Shown: positions 18,769 to 26,909, numbered from the stretch's first letter. The stretch: DNA of 64,000 bases from Telmatospirillum sp. J64-1 (GCF_006980715.1 NZ_SBHN01000025.1:1-64000); one strand, 5' to 3'. Numbers and translations: made by a program. Notes: generated from the letters alone by a model not told the origin.

Positions 18769-19575
18769 TCACCCTTCTTCGAGGCGCAGGCTGCCGCCCA
18801 CCAGCATCTCGGCGCCGTCCGGATCGCAAGGCGTGAGGAGGTCCAGCGGCCCCAGGGGGCCTTCCGGTGCCGCCTTGAGCACCCCCAGGCCAAGCATGCC
18901 GCCCCAGCCGTCGCATAGCGCACAAAGCAGCCCGCCGAGCGGCTCGCCCCTCGGCACGCGATGGCGGACCAGCCTGCCCGCAGGCAGAGAGAAAAGACGG
19001 GCTCCGGCGAAATAGGCGGCAAAGGCATCGCGGCGGGCGGCACGGCGCTGGGCCGTGGAACGGTTGCGCGCCACCCCCGCCACCTTCAGGCGAAGGCATG
19101 GCAGGGAAGGATAATCGGCCAGAATTGCCCGCATCTCGTCCTGCCGCTCCAGGGCAATCAGCAGATCGGGTTCCAGGGCTTCGATCTTCCAGGCCTTCAA
19201 CCCACGCCCTGCCCCATCGACAAATCCCGAAGTGTTGATGACCAAAGGATTCGGCTGGGCTTTCTGCGCCAGTTTCAGGGCCCCCATCACCAGGGGCAGG
19301 TAATGCCCCATGGGATCGGCCGCGCCGACGAAGGCCATGGCATGAGGCGGCAGAATCTCTTCTCCGGCACCGCCATGGAGGGAAACCACACCCGGCGGCC
19401 CCGCCAGCTTCTGCCCCACATCCGTATCCAGCAGCAGGCTTCCCCGCACCCGGCTGACGAGCAGCCGGCACAGCGTGCTCTTGCCGCTGCCCGGCCGCCC
19501 CAGAACCATCACCCTTCGCCGGGGACGGCGGACCAATTCATCCACCGCAGCGGCCCAATCGGCCGGAATTTCCAT
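18769..19575 (-). CDS. Clp1/Grc3-like polynucleotide kinase
   Basis: 268-residue P-loop protein. Walker A is GRPGSGKSTLCR (26-37); LLLDTDVGQ (48-55) matches the D-x-D-x-GQ segment that follows the P-loop in the Clp1/Nol9/Grc3 family; VINTSGFVDGAGRGLKAWKI (112-131) is the family's second signature, and LEPDLLIALE follows. In eukaryotes and archaea such enzymes phosphorylate 5'-OH ends of RNA or DNA. A short C-terminal beta-rich domain follows. The bacterial role is unknown. No RNA ligase gene lies beside it. Confidence 0.75.
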   Translation of the reverse strand: MEIPADWAAAVDELVRRPRRRVMVLGRPGSGKSTLCRLLVSRVRGSLLLDTDVGQKLAGPPGVVSLHGGAGEEILPPHAMAFVGAADPMGHYLPLVMGALKLAQKAQPNPLVINTSGFVDGAGRGLKAWKIEALEPDLLIALERQDEMRAILADYPSLPCLRLKVAGVARNRSTAQRRAARRDAFAAYFAGARLFSLPAGRLVRHRVPRGEPLGGLLCALCDGWGGMLGLGVLKAAPEGPLGPLDLLTPCDPDGAEMLVGGSLRLEEG

Positions 19576-20066
19576 CCTTTACTCCCGCGCAGCCCGAATC
19601 TCCGCCCTGCACCCTCAGGCTTTCTCAAATGATATCAGAAAAATGTGAAATGAAGCCCATATCATCTTAAACTAAATTTCGCACATGCAGCATGAAGAGA
19701 GGAAACTTTAAGTCATTCCAAGATGCATCCGTTTGCAATGCATGCAAACCTAAGGTGACAAATTTCAGTCCTCTGCGGATAATACTTTATTCGTCTTCCT
19801 TTTTCAGAAGGTCCGGATTATAGTCCCCAGCGAAGAACATCGGGAGATTCCGAGATGCGCGAGAACGTCCTTGCGATGGCTGCGCTGACGGCCCTGGCCA
19901 TGGGGCTTGTCCTCGCTTTCGGCAAATCCGCTGCCGCAGCCACCGGACTCTGCATGCTCTGAAAGGCAGACAAGTTCCAATATCCCGAAGCGCGGCCCCG
20001 GGGTGAAATCTTTGCCATAGAAGCAAGGAGCCCTGGCAACCGCCTCTTCCCTTCCTCTCCGGCGGT
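19576..20066. other. AT-rich intergenic stretch with one tiny ORF
   Basis: About 490 bases between the kinase gene and the merR-type gene. 19620-19800 is clearly more AT-rich than the surroundings and has no open frame of note. The second half holds the 35-codon frame listed separately. No tRNA or repeat is seen. Confidence 0.6.
19855..19962 (+). CDS. Possible 35-residue hydrophobic peptide
   Basis: MRENVLAMAALTALAMGLVL followed by AFGKSAAAATGLCML. ATG is preceded at proper spacing by CGGGAG. The peptide is one membrane or signal-like helix with a short tail that has a single cysteine. Coding is supported only by the ribosome site and composition; no homology is recognised. It could be a small membrane protein, a leader peptide or chance. 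Confidence 0.4.
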   Translation: MRENVLAMAALTALAMGLVLAFGKSAAAATGLCML

Positions 20067-20504
20067 TCACGCGATGGGCGGATGATCGCCGGACTGGCAT
20101 TTTCCGTGATCGGACAGGATCTCGATCACCCGGCAGTTGGCGACCTTGTGCTGCCCGCACTGCCCCACCATCCGCGCCAATTCCCCTTCCAGCAATTGTA
20201 GCCGCCGTATGCGGTCGCGCACGCTCTCCAGGTGACGCCGGGCGATGTCGTCGGCCGTCTCGCAAGGCTGTTCGGGATGCTCGCTCAGAAGCAGCAGATC
20301 GCGGATGTCATCCAGGGTGAAGCCCAGCTCCCGGCTATGGCGGATGAAGCGCAGCCGCTCCAGATGCCGTCTTTCGTAAAGGCGCTGATTGCCCTCGCTG
20401 CGGTCGGGAAGCGGCATCAAGCCGACCTGCTCGTAATACCGGATCGTCGGAACCTTGCAGCCGCTCTCCTTGGCAAGACGGCCGATGGTGAAGCTCTTTG
20501 CCAT
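20067..20504 (-). CDS. MerR-family metal-responsive regulator
   Basis: 145 residues. The N-terminal winged helix is FTIGRLAKESGCKVPTIRYYEQVGLMPLP, followed by the MerR dimerisation helix and a Cys-rich end. C81, C116, C124 and C136 occupy the kind of positions used for soft or borderline metals in ZntR/CadR-type proteins. It is divergently transcribed from the CDF exporter, with the operator in the 81-base gap, so it probably activates the exporter on metal binding. Which metal (Zn, Cd, Pb or other) is not clear. Confidence 0.88.
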   Translation of the reverse strand: MAKSFTIGRLAKESGCKVPTIRYYEQVGLMPLPDRSEGNQRLYERRHLERLRFIRHSRELGFTLDDIRDLLLLSEHPEQPCETADDIARRHLESVRDRIRRLQLLEGELARMVGQCGQHKVANCRVIEILSDHGKCQSGDHPPIA

Positions 20505-20516
20505 GGATGTTTCCTC

Positions 20517-20547
20517 TTGAAGCTCTAGTCGCTAGAGAGATTAGCCT
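20517..20547 (+). promoter_or_regulatory. MerR-type promoter/operator of the CDF exporter
   Basis: TTGAAG (20517-20522) and TAGCCT (20542-20547) are 19 bases apart, the over-long spacer typical of MerR-controlled promoters. The spacer holds a perfect dyad CTCTAG-tcg-CTAGAG (20523-20537), the expected MerR-family binding site. Confidence 0.8.
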
Positions 20548-20585
20548 GTGCAGCAGCAATCGGAAACGACTTAGGAGTTGCTGTC

Positions 20586-21278
20586 ATGGGTGCCGCCTGC
20601 TGTTCCGGACATGCCAATTTCGATGGCATGTCCAAGGCCTATAAACGGGTGCTTTGGGGCGTCCTCGCCATCAACGCCGTCATGTTCGTGGTCGAGATGG
20701 TGGCCGGCGTCGCCGCAGGCTCGCAGGCCCTTCAGGCCGACGCGCTGGATTTCCTGGGCGACAGCGTCACCTACGGCATCAGCCTGGCGGTCATCGGCAT
20801 GTCGCTACGGGTGCGCGCCACCGCCGCCCTGCTGAAGGGCATCAGCCTGTCGCTGATGGGGGCCTGGATCCTGGGCAGCACCATCTACCGGGTCTTCGTG
20901 ACCGGCATTCCCTCGGCCGAGATCATGGGCCTCATCGGCTTCCTCGCCCTGGCGGCCAACCTGGTCAGCGTGCTCCTGCTGATGAAGTGGAAGGACGGCG
21001 ATGCCAATGTCCGCTCGGTCTGGCTGTGCAGCCGCAACGATGCCATCGGCAATGTCGCCGTCCTTCTGGCCGCCAGCGGCGTCTGGGCCTCCGGCACCGC
21101 CTGGCCCGACTTGATCGTCGCCAGCCTGATGGCGGGCCTGTTCCTGTGGTCTTCCGTCCAGATCATCCGGCAGGCGCGGCAGGAACTCTCCTCCGCCCGC
21201 CAGGCCGCTGCCGCGAAGGAATTACCTCGGGCGCATGAAGACCTCCCGCCAATAGAAGGTCAAAAGCTGCCCCTGTGA
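20586..21278 (+). CDS. Cation diffusion facilitator-type metal exporter
   Basis: 230-residue inner-membrane protein with about six membrane segments. It starts MGAACCSGH, a small Cys/His patch. The transport site in TM2 is D55-x3-D59 (ALDFLGDS); in TM5 the residues matching H153-x3-D157 of E. coli FieF are C148-x3-D152 (LCSRND). The site thus reads DD-CD rather than DD-HD, suggesting a softer metal. The usual C-terminal cytoplasmic metal-binding domain is missing; only about 35 hydrophilic residues follow TM6. It is expressed from the MerR-type promoter. The metal specificity is inference. Confidence 0.85.
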   Translation: MGAACCSGHANFDGMSKAYKRVLWGVLAINAVMFVVEMVAGVAAGSQALQADALDFLGDSVTYGISLAVIGMSLRVRATAALLKGISLSLMGAWILGSTIYRVFVTGIPSAEIMGLIGFLALAANLVSVLLLMKWKDGDANVRSVWLCSRNDAIGNVAVLLAASGVWASGTAWPDLIVASLMAGLFLWSSVQIIRQARQELSSARQAAAAKELPRAHEDLPPIEGQKLPL

Positions 21279-21324
21279 CTCTCATCTGGTGAAGGAACGG
21301 CGCTCCTTTCAGATGGAGGACAGA

Positions 21325-22506
21325 ATGAAGGCAGTCGTCTTTCACGATATCGGCGATATCCGGCTCGACAGCGTGGCCGATCCCGGCATTCAGGAGCCCA
21401 TGGATGCCATCGTGCGGATCACGGCCTCGGCCATCTGCGGCACCGACCTTCACATGATCCGGGGGACCATGGCGGGCATGAAGCCGGGCACCATCCTGGG
21501 ACATGAAGGCGTGGGGATCGTGGAGGAGGTCGGGCCGGGAGTCCGCAACCTGAAACCGGGCGACAGGGTGGTCATTCCCTCGACCATCTCCTGCGGCTAT
21601 TGCTCCTATTGCCGGGCGGGCTACACGGCGCAATGCGACACGGCCAATCCCCACGGCAACCTGGCCGGCACTGCCTTTTTCGGGGGACCGGAGATGACCG
21701 GCCCCTTCGACGGCCTGCAGGCGGAATATGCCCGCATCCCCTTCGCCCCGCATAACCTGATCAAGCTGCCCCAGGACATCAGCGACGAACAGGCCATCCT
21801 GCTATCGGATATCTTCCCCACCGGCTATTTCGGCGCCGACATGGCCGAGATCACGCCGGGCGATACGGTGGCCGTCTTCGGCTGCGGCCCGGTGGGCCAG
21901 TTCGCCATCACTTCGGCCTGGATGAAGGGCGCCCACCGCGTCTTCGCCGTAGATTGCCTGCCCGACCGCCTGGGAATGGCCCGTGCTCAGGGCGCCGAAT
22001 GCATCGATTTCGCACGCGAAAATCCCATAGAGGTCATCCGCGACCTGACCGGCGGCATCGGCGTCGACAGGGTGATCGATGCGGTCGGCGTGGATGCCGT
22101 GGCTCCTGGCGAAGGCAACCCGGCAGAAGTCGAACAGGTCGCGCCCAAGACCAAGCCGCAGGGCGACAACTGGCATCCCGGCAATGCCCCCGGCCAGGCC
22201 ATCTCCTGGTGCGTCGATGCCGTCTGCAAGGCCGGCACCCTCTCCGTCATTGGCGTCTATCCGCAGACGGTGCAGAGCTTCCCCCTCGGCATGGCGATGA
22301 TGAAGAACCTGACCTTGAAAATGGGCAACTGCAATCACCGCACCTACATCCCGCTGCTGATCGATGCGGTGCGGTCGGGCGAATGCGACCCGCTGATGGT
22401 GCTGACCAAGGTCGAAGCCATGAATGACGTGATCGAAGCCTATAAAGCCTTCGACACGCGCCAACCCGGCTGGATGAAGGTGGAATTGCTGCCCAAGGCG
22501 GCATAG
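21325..22506 (+). CDS. Zinc-dependent alcohol dehydrogenase (MDR family)
   Basis: 393 residues. The start at 21325 has GGAGG nine bases upstream. Catalytic zinc ligands are in ICGTDLH (Cys) and GHEGVGIVEEVG (His-Glu); the structural-zinc lobe is CGYCSYCRAGYTAQC, and the Rossmann motif is VAVFGCGPVGQFA. The long insert before WHPGNAPGQAISW resembles glutathione-independent formaldehyde dehydrogenase relatives. It probably oxidises an alcohol or aldehyde with NAD; substrate unknown. It lies 46 bases after the CDF gene and may be co-transcribed with it. Confidence 0.88.
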   Translation: MKAVVFHDIGDIRLDSVADPGIQEPMDAIVRITASAICGTDLHMIRGTMAGMKPGTILGHEGVGIVEEVGPGVRNLKPGDRVVIPSTISCGYCSYCRAGYTAQCDTANPHGNLAGTAFFGGPEMTGPFDGLQAEYARIPFAPHNLIKLPQDISDEQAILLSDIFPTGYFGADMAEITPGDTVAVFGCGPVGQFAITSAWMKGAHRVFAVDCLPDRLGMARAQGAECIDFARENPIEVIRDLTGGIGVDRVIDAVGVDAVAPGEGNPAEVEQVAPKTKPQGDNWHPGNAPGQAISWCVDAVCKAGTLSVIGVYPQTVQSFPLGMAMMKNLTLKMGNCNHRTYIPLLIDAVRSGECDPLMVLTKVEAMNDVIEAYKAFDTRQPGWMKVELLPKAA

Positions 22507-22517
22507 CCGCGAGGCCC

Positions 22518-22549
22518 CCTCCCCCCGATCCTTGCCGACCGGGGGGAGG
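22518..22549. terminator. Bidirectional terminator hairpin
   Basis: CCTCCCCCCG (22518-22527) and CGGGGGGAGG (22540-22549) pair fully between the convergent alcohol dehydrogenase and reductase genes. It has no T-tract. Confidence 0.6.
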
Positions 22550-22556
22550 AAGGCAT

Positions 22557-23402
22557 TCAGCCTTTGGCGGAATGCTGCTCGAAGAAGCGGGCCAGGGTGG
22601 CGATGTCACCGGCCTGGTCGTCCGCGAGATGGCTGTAGAGGGCGCCGATTTCCTTGAACATGCGGCCTTGCGGGCGTTCCTCGCCGAGGAATTCGGAGAT
22701 TTCCTCCATCTCGGCCACCCAGCGCGCCGCCTTCGAAAACATGTCGGGGATGCTCTTGGAAAAGCCGTTGAGAAGGCCCGGCTGGGTGCGGCTCATTTCC
22801 TCGTAGAGCGCATCGCCGACGCCCGCCCTCTCCGCGCCCAGGATCATGGCCGAGCCCAGGGCGATCAGCCCCTTGGTGATGCCGCCATAGGACATCTTCA
22901 GGGCCGAGGCGGCACCGACCGGCGCATCGAGAACGCGCATCTGCAATCCGAATTCGGACAGGGCCTCCAGCTTGCGCGCCTCTTCCCCGGAAACGTAGAG
23001 AGACGGGCCAGCACTGCCTTCCTTCGGCGGCAGGCCGATGATGCTGCCGTCGACGAAGGGCGTGCCGCTGTCTTCCACGACGCCGGCGATCTGCACGGCC
23101 GTGTCCGGATTGACGGCATTCAGATCGACGTAGATCGGGCGGCGATCACTCTGCTTCAATTGCGGCGCCAGGGTCTCGGCCAAGGCCAGGGCTTCCTTCG
23201 GCGGCACGACGGAAAGCAGGAAGTCCACGTTCAGGACGTCCGCGTCGTTCACGATCGTCATGCCGGCGGCACGGGCGCGTTCGGCGCTGCGTTCGCTGCG
23301 GTTCGTCAGAGAGGTGCGGACTTCGACACCGTGCTGGACGAGCCGGGCCGCGAGGGCTGCCCCCATGCCGCCGGGGGCCAGGATGGATACTGTGGGCTTC
23401 AT
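22557..23402 (-). CDS. 6-phosphogluconate dehydrogenase-like NAD(P)-binding reductase (DUF1932 type)
   Basis: 281 residues. The N-terminal Rossmann motif is ILAPGGMGAALAARLVQHG, a variant of GxGxxG. The all-helical C-terminal domain contains LKMSYGGITKGLIALGSAM, where the lysines fall near the catalytic Lys of beta-hydroxyacid dehydrogenases. A reductase or dehydrogenase acting on a 3-hydroxy or 2-oxo acid is likely; the substrate is unknown. It is the last gene of the five-gene kdgD operon, ten bases after the HbpS-like gene, with a GGAGTAAG ribosome site. Confidence 0.82.
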   Translation of the reverse strand: MKPTVSILAPGGMGAALAARLVQHGVEVRTSLTNRSERSAERARAAGMTIVNDADVLNVDFLLSVVPPKEALALAETLAPQLKQSDRRPIYVDLNAVNPDTAVQIAGVVEDSGTPFVDGSIIGLPPKEGSAGPSLYVSGEEARKLEALSEFGLQMRVLDAPVGAASALKMSYGGITKGLIALGSAMILGAERAGVGDALYEEMSRTQPGLLNGFSKSIPDMFSKAARWVAEMEEISEFLGEERPQGRMFKEIGALYSHLADDQAGDIATLARFFEQHSAKG

Positions 23403-23412
23403 TACTTACTCC

Positions 23413-23850
23413 TCAATCGGCGAGAATGGCGGCACCGGCTTCGGCGACCTTGGCATCCATGTCAGGGCTGGCGCCGCTTACGCCGATCGCGCCGACGCAT
23501 TCACCCTTGAAAAAAAGCGGCACGCCGCCCGGGAACAGCAGCATGTTGGGCAGGCTGAGCATGGCCTGGGTGCCGTTCTTCAAGGCATCGGCGAAGACCT
23601 GCGTGGGCTTCTTGAACAAAGCAGCCGTCCGCGCCTTGGCGACGGCGACATCCACCGTGCCGGCATGAACGCCGTCCATGCGGGCGAAATGCAGCAGATG
23701 CCCGCCGTCATCGACAACCGCGATGGAAAGACGAAGGCCGTTCTTCTTCGCCTCTTCCTCGGCTTCGGCCACTGCCAGCCTTGCCGCCTCAAGCGTCAGG
23801 ACCGCCTTGCCGGGAAGATTCAGCGCGGGTCTTGAACTAGTCTGAGCCAT
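23413..23850 (-). CDS. HbpS/GlcG-family protein
   Basis: 145 residues with the family landmarks SIAVVDDGGHLLHFARMDG, KARTAALFKKPT, GGVPLFFKGECVGAIGVSGA and an alanine-rich end. HbpS of Streptomyces binds heme and GlcG accompanies glycolate oxidase genes. Here it follows an FMN 2-hydroxy-acid oxidase relative by ten bases, the same pairing as in glc loci, so it may assist that enzyme. It is soluble, and no signal peptide is seen. Confidence 0.85.
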   Translation of the reverse strand: MAQTSSRPALNLPGKAVLTLEAARLAVAEAEEEAKKNGLRLSIAVVDDGGHLLHFARMDGVHAGTVDVAVAKARTAALFKKPTQVFADALKNGTQAMLSLPNMLLFPGGVPLFFKGECVGAIGVSGASPDMDAKVAEAGAAILAD

Positions 23851-23860
23851 CGGTTCCTCC

Positions 23861-25081
23861 TTAATGATGCACCAGATCCCGGTGACAGGCCTTTCCGGCC
23901 TGGGCCGGGATTCCGTGCGGCTCGCTATGCTGGCCTCCGCCGAGGAGGTAGTTTCCGTTCAGATCGGCAAAGCGGTTGCAGCCGATGAGCGCGAGGCTCT
24001 GGTCGATTTCCTTCCGCAGGATCTCGATGGCCCTGTCCGCGCCCTCGCGTCCGGCGACGACCACGCCATACAGGGTCGCCCGGCCGACGAAGACGAAATC
24101 CGCCCCCAGGCAACGGGCGATCAAGGCCTCGTAGCCGCGTCGGATGCCGCTATCCATCATGATCGGAATCCGGTCGCCCAGCGCCGCCTTGATCATCGGC
24201 AGCGTCTCCAGCGGACTGGGCAGCGGGTCGAAGGACTTGCCGCCGTGATTGGAAACGATGATGCCGTCGATTCCCAGGTCGGCCGCCCGCAGGGCATCCT
24301 CGGGATGCTGGATGCCTTTCAGGATGAAGGTCCCCTGCCAGTCGCGGCGGATTTCCTCGATATCCTTCCAGGTCTGGAGGGACGGGCTCTGGCTCCTGAA
24401 GAAGGCCGCGACCTCGGCGGCGCTTTTCCCCTCTCCGGCATAGCGGGCCCAGGTGTCAAGGAAAGGCATGCCGCCATGGCGGAGATAATGGGCGATCCAG
24501 CCGGGATGGGTGAGCGCCTCGAGCAGGATGGGCAGCTTCAGTCTCAAGGGAAGCGTGAAGCCGTTCCGGGTATCGCGCTCGCGGTTGGGATAGACCGGGT
24601 TGTCCACCGTCAGGACCAGCTTCGACAGCCCGGCATCCTTGACGCGGCGCAGGATGTCCGTGGTGATCGCCTTATCCTTAGCCGGATAGATGTGATACCA
24701 GATGTGGTCGGGCGCGACCGGGGCAAGCTCCTTTATCGGCGCCGCGCTGGCCCCGGAAATGATGAAGGGGATGTCCGCCGCACGCGCGGCCTCCGCCAGC
24801 ATGAAATCCGCCCGGTTCCGCAAGAGGGCGGCGAAGCCGGTCGGCGCAATGCCGAAAGGCGAGGCATAGGTACGGCCGAACAGTGTCGCCGTCTGATCCC
24901 TGTCCGAGATATCCCCCAGATAGCGGGGCAGGAATCGGTATTGGCGGAATGCCTCCTCGTTGCGAGACAGACCGTGTTCATCTTCGACACCGGACTCAAT
25001 CAGCTCGAACAGGATGCGCGGCAGACGGCGTTTCGCCATCCGCCTCAGATCCTTGATAGAGAGTGCATTCCGCGGATCCAT
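23861..25081 (-). CDS. FMN-dependent 2-hydroxy-acid oxidase/dehydrogenase relative
   Basis: 406-residue TIM-barrel flavoprotein of the lactate/glycolate/mandelate oxidase family. FMN and catalytic segments are visible: PFGIAPTGF, IWYHIYPAKDK, LTVDNPVYPNRERDTRNGF, FILKGIQ and GIIVSNHGGKSFDPLPS with the catalytic His. Two substrate-carboxylate residues of glycolate oxidase are changed: Tyr24 aligns with Leu (ILFELIESG) and Arg257 of SNHGxRQ is Lys. A different or larger hydroxy acid substrate is therefore likely. It is the third gene of the kdgD operon, with GAGG before the start. Confidence 0.86.
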   Translation of the reverse strand: MDPRNALSIKDLRRMAKRRLPRILFELIESGVEDEHGLSRNEEAFRQYRFLPRYLGDISDRDQTATLFGRTYASPFGIAPTGFAALLRNRADFMLAEAARAADIPFIISGASAAPIKELAPVAPDHIWYHIYPAKDKAITTDILRRVKDAGLSKLVLTVDNPVYPNRERDTRNGFTLPLRLKLPILLEALTHPGWIAHYLRHGGMPFLDTWARYAGEGKSAAEVAAFFRSQSPSLQTWKDIEEIRRDWQGTFILKGIQHPEDALRAADLGIDGIIVSNHGGKSFDPLPSPLETLPMIKAALGDRIPIMMDSGIRRGYEALIARCLGADFVFVGRATLYGVVVAGREGADRAIEILRKEIDQSLALIGCNRFADLNGNYLLGGGQHSEPHGIPAQAGKACHRDLVHH

Positions 25082-25095
25082 CTCAGACCTCTTTT

Positions 25096-25911
25096 TCAGC
25101 GAAAATTGGAACGCAGCAAGGCCACGAAATCCTTCAGGGCCATCCCGGGCTGCCCACCGGCCGCGCGGGCGGCTTCGTTGACATGCGACAGGATGCCGAT
25201 CTCATAGATTTCCCGGGAATTCCCGATCGCGGCGCTGTCGGCGGAAACGGTCCCGGCGATCAGCTTGCGCTCGTCGAGCAAGGCCAGACGCTTGATGCCC
25301 GCCTGGCCCAGCCCGACACCGGCATCGTTGAAGAAGACGGCGTGCAGCGCGGGGGCGATCAGGCCGTCGGGCTTGCCGCGGAACAGGGCGGCGTGAGACC
25401 CGGTGATGGCGATGGCCCCGGCATCCGAATCCTCGAGCATCGGGGCGGCATCGACGCAGATCACCTTGGGCTTGCCCGGCTCGTCGATCATCGTGTAGCG
25501 CTTGCCGCCGCTGATCGGCGGAGGAGTCTGCGTGCAGACCGGGGCCGAGCGCATGCGCTCTGCGCCCTCCCGCACGGTCTGGCCCGGCTTGATGCCCAGA
25601 CCCTCGGCCACCTGGTTGACGAAGCTGATCACGCCATGCTCGAGCATATGCTCGGCATCGCCGATATGGCAGGTCTGCGCATCCGCCGTCGCGGCCGCCA
25701 AACCGATCTGGTCCAGATATTTCAGGCCGGTGATGCCGGCATTGTTTCTGCCGACACCCGCATCATTGAGGATGACCCCCCGGATACCCCATTTGGCGGC
25801 GTGATAGGCGTTATACTCGCCACCATAGGAACCAGAGATCAGGACGTTGCCCGGCGAGTCCTCGGTCGCAGTCGCGCTGCTGGAGAAGCAAAGGATTTTC
25901 ACATCTTCCAT
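25096..25911 (-). CDS. Unrecognised protein built from two homologous repeats
   Basis: 271 residues, no signal or membrane segment, family not recognised. Residues about 21-122 and 165-268 repeat each other: ISGS/ITGS, GVILNDAGVG at 45-54 and AVFFNDAGVG at 191-200, AGI, LD, AD, IGD/IGN, GVISFVN and GILSHVN, then KPG/QPG. From NDAGVG to PG (49-110 and 195-256) the offset is a constant 146 residues without gaps. It is probably a pseudo-twofold enzyme or binding protein. The place between kdgD (6-base gap) and the FMN enzyme (14-base gap) points to a step in the same sugar-acid pathway. Confidence 0.85.
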   Translation of the reverse strand: MEDVKILCFSSSATATEDSPGNVLISGSYGGEYNAYHAAKWGIRGVILNDAGVGRNNAGITGLKYLDQIGLAAATADAQTCHIGDAEHMLEHGVISFVNQVAEGLGIKPGQTVREGAERMRSAPVCTQTPPPISGGKRYTMIDEPGKPKVICVDAAPMLEDSDAGAIAITGSHAALFRGKPDGLIAPALHAVFFNDAGVGLGQAGIKRLALLDERKLIAGTVSADSAAIGNSREIYEIGILSHVNEAARAAGGQPGMALKDFVALLRSNFR

Positions 25912-25917
25912 GGTTGC

Positions 25918-26841
25918 TTATTCCTGTGGTCCGAGTTGAGAGATCAAGTCGCTGAGTTCCTCGTATTCGCGGGAGGACAGATTGGACAGCGGCGCCCTCA
26001 CCTTCCCAGCGCTTCGTCCCACGATATCCACGCCCGCCTTGACGATGCTGACCGCATAGCCCGGCTGCCGTGCCCGGATGCGGCTGTAGGGAGCGAGGAA
26101 ATCGCGGGTGAATTGCGCCACCGCTACATGGTCGGCGGCAAGAATGGCACGATGGAACATCATGGCGCTCTTCGGCACGAAATTATAAATGGCCGAGGTA
26201 TAGGTGCTGATGCCCATGCCCATATAGGCCTGGGCATAGACCTCGGCCGTGGGCATGCCGTTGACGCATAGCAGCCTGCTGCCCAGCATCGACCGGATCT
26301 TCAGGATTTCCTCGATATCCCCGACACCGTCCTTGAAACCGATCAGGTTCGGGCAGGAATCGACGAGGCGGGCCAGCGTCTCGACCTTGATGCGGCAATT
26401 GGCGCGATTGTAGATGATGACGCCCAGGCGGGTCTGGCTGCAGATCGCCCGGATATGCTCATAAAGCCCTTCCTGCGAGGATTCGGTCAGATAGGGCGGC
26501 AGCAGCAGAAGCCCGTCCGCGCCCAATTTTTCCGCCTCGGCGGCGAACTCGACCGCCATGCGCGTGCCGTATCCGGTCGCGGCGATGACGGGAATGGACG
26601 GCTTCACCTCCACCGCCGCACGGATGACGGCGGAATATTCCGCGGCCGTGAGGGAAAAGAACTCGCCGGCTCCACCGGCCGGGAAAATGGCCGCGGTCCC
26701 AAGCTTGCTCATCCACTCGACGCGGCTCTGGAAGGCGCCTTCATTGAACCGGTCGTTTTCATCGAAATCGGTCAACGGAAACGAAAGCAGGCCAGAGGCA
26801 ATGGCATCCCTTAATTCTGTCGGCGCGTATGAAGCGGCCAT
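25918..26841 (-). CDS. kdgD: 5-dehydro-4-deoxyglucarate dehydratase
   Basis: 307-residue member of the DHDPS/NAL aldolase superfamily. KdgD converts 5-keto-4-deoxy-D-glucarate to 2-oxoglutarate semialdehyde with loss of water and CO2. The family stretches GLLSFPLTDFDEND, FPAGGAGEFFSLT, LLLLPPYLTE, GVIIYNRAN and GYAVSIVKAGV are present, with Schiff-base K170 in GFKDGVGD and Y144. It has AAGGAGAG before ATG and the ATCGTGCACGAT operator 57 bases upstream. It leads the five-gene operon; the partner semialdehyde dehydrogenase is at 35.2 kb. Confidence 0.9.
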   Translation of the reverse strand: MAASYAPTELRDAIASGLLSFPLTDFDENDRFNEGAFQSRVEWMSKLGTAAIFPAGGAGEFFSLTAAEYSAVIRAAVEVKPSIPVIAATGYGTRMAVEFAAEAEKLGADGLLLLPPYLTESSQEGLYEHIRAICSQTRLGVIIYNRANCRIKVETLARLVDSCPNLIGFKDGVGDIEEILKIRSMLGSRLLCVNGMPTAEVYAQAYMGMGISTYTSAIYNFVPKSAMMFHRAILAADHVAVAQFTRDFLAPYSRIRARQPGYAVSIVKAGVDIVGRSAGKVRAPLSNLSSREYEELSDLISQLGPQE

Positions 26842-26897
26842 AACGGTCTCTCCTTAGAAGGACTATACATCAACACCAATGAAAGGCCATATCCTGC

Positions 26898-26909
26898 ATC
26901 GTGCACGAT
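26898..26909. promoter_or_regulatory. Palindromic operator before kdgD
   Basis: ATCGTGCACGAT is a perfect 12-base palindrome. The same motif with one change occurs twice in the dctP/FAH divergent region (33028-33073). It is probably bound by the FCD-type GntR regulator encoded at 34.2 kb. Confidence 0.65.
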
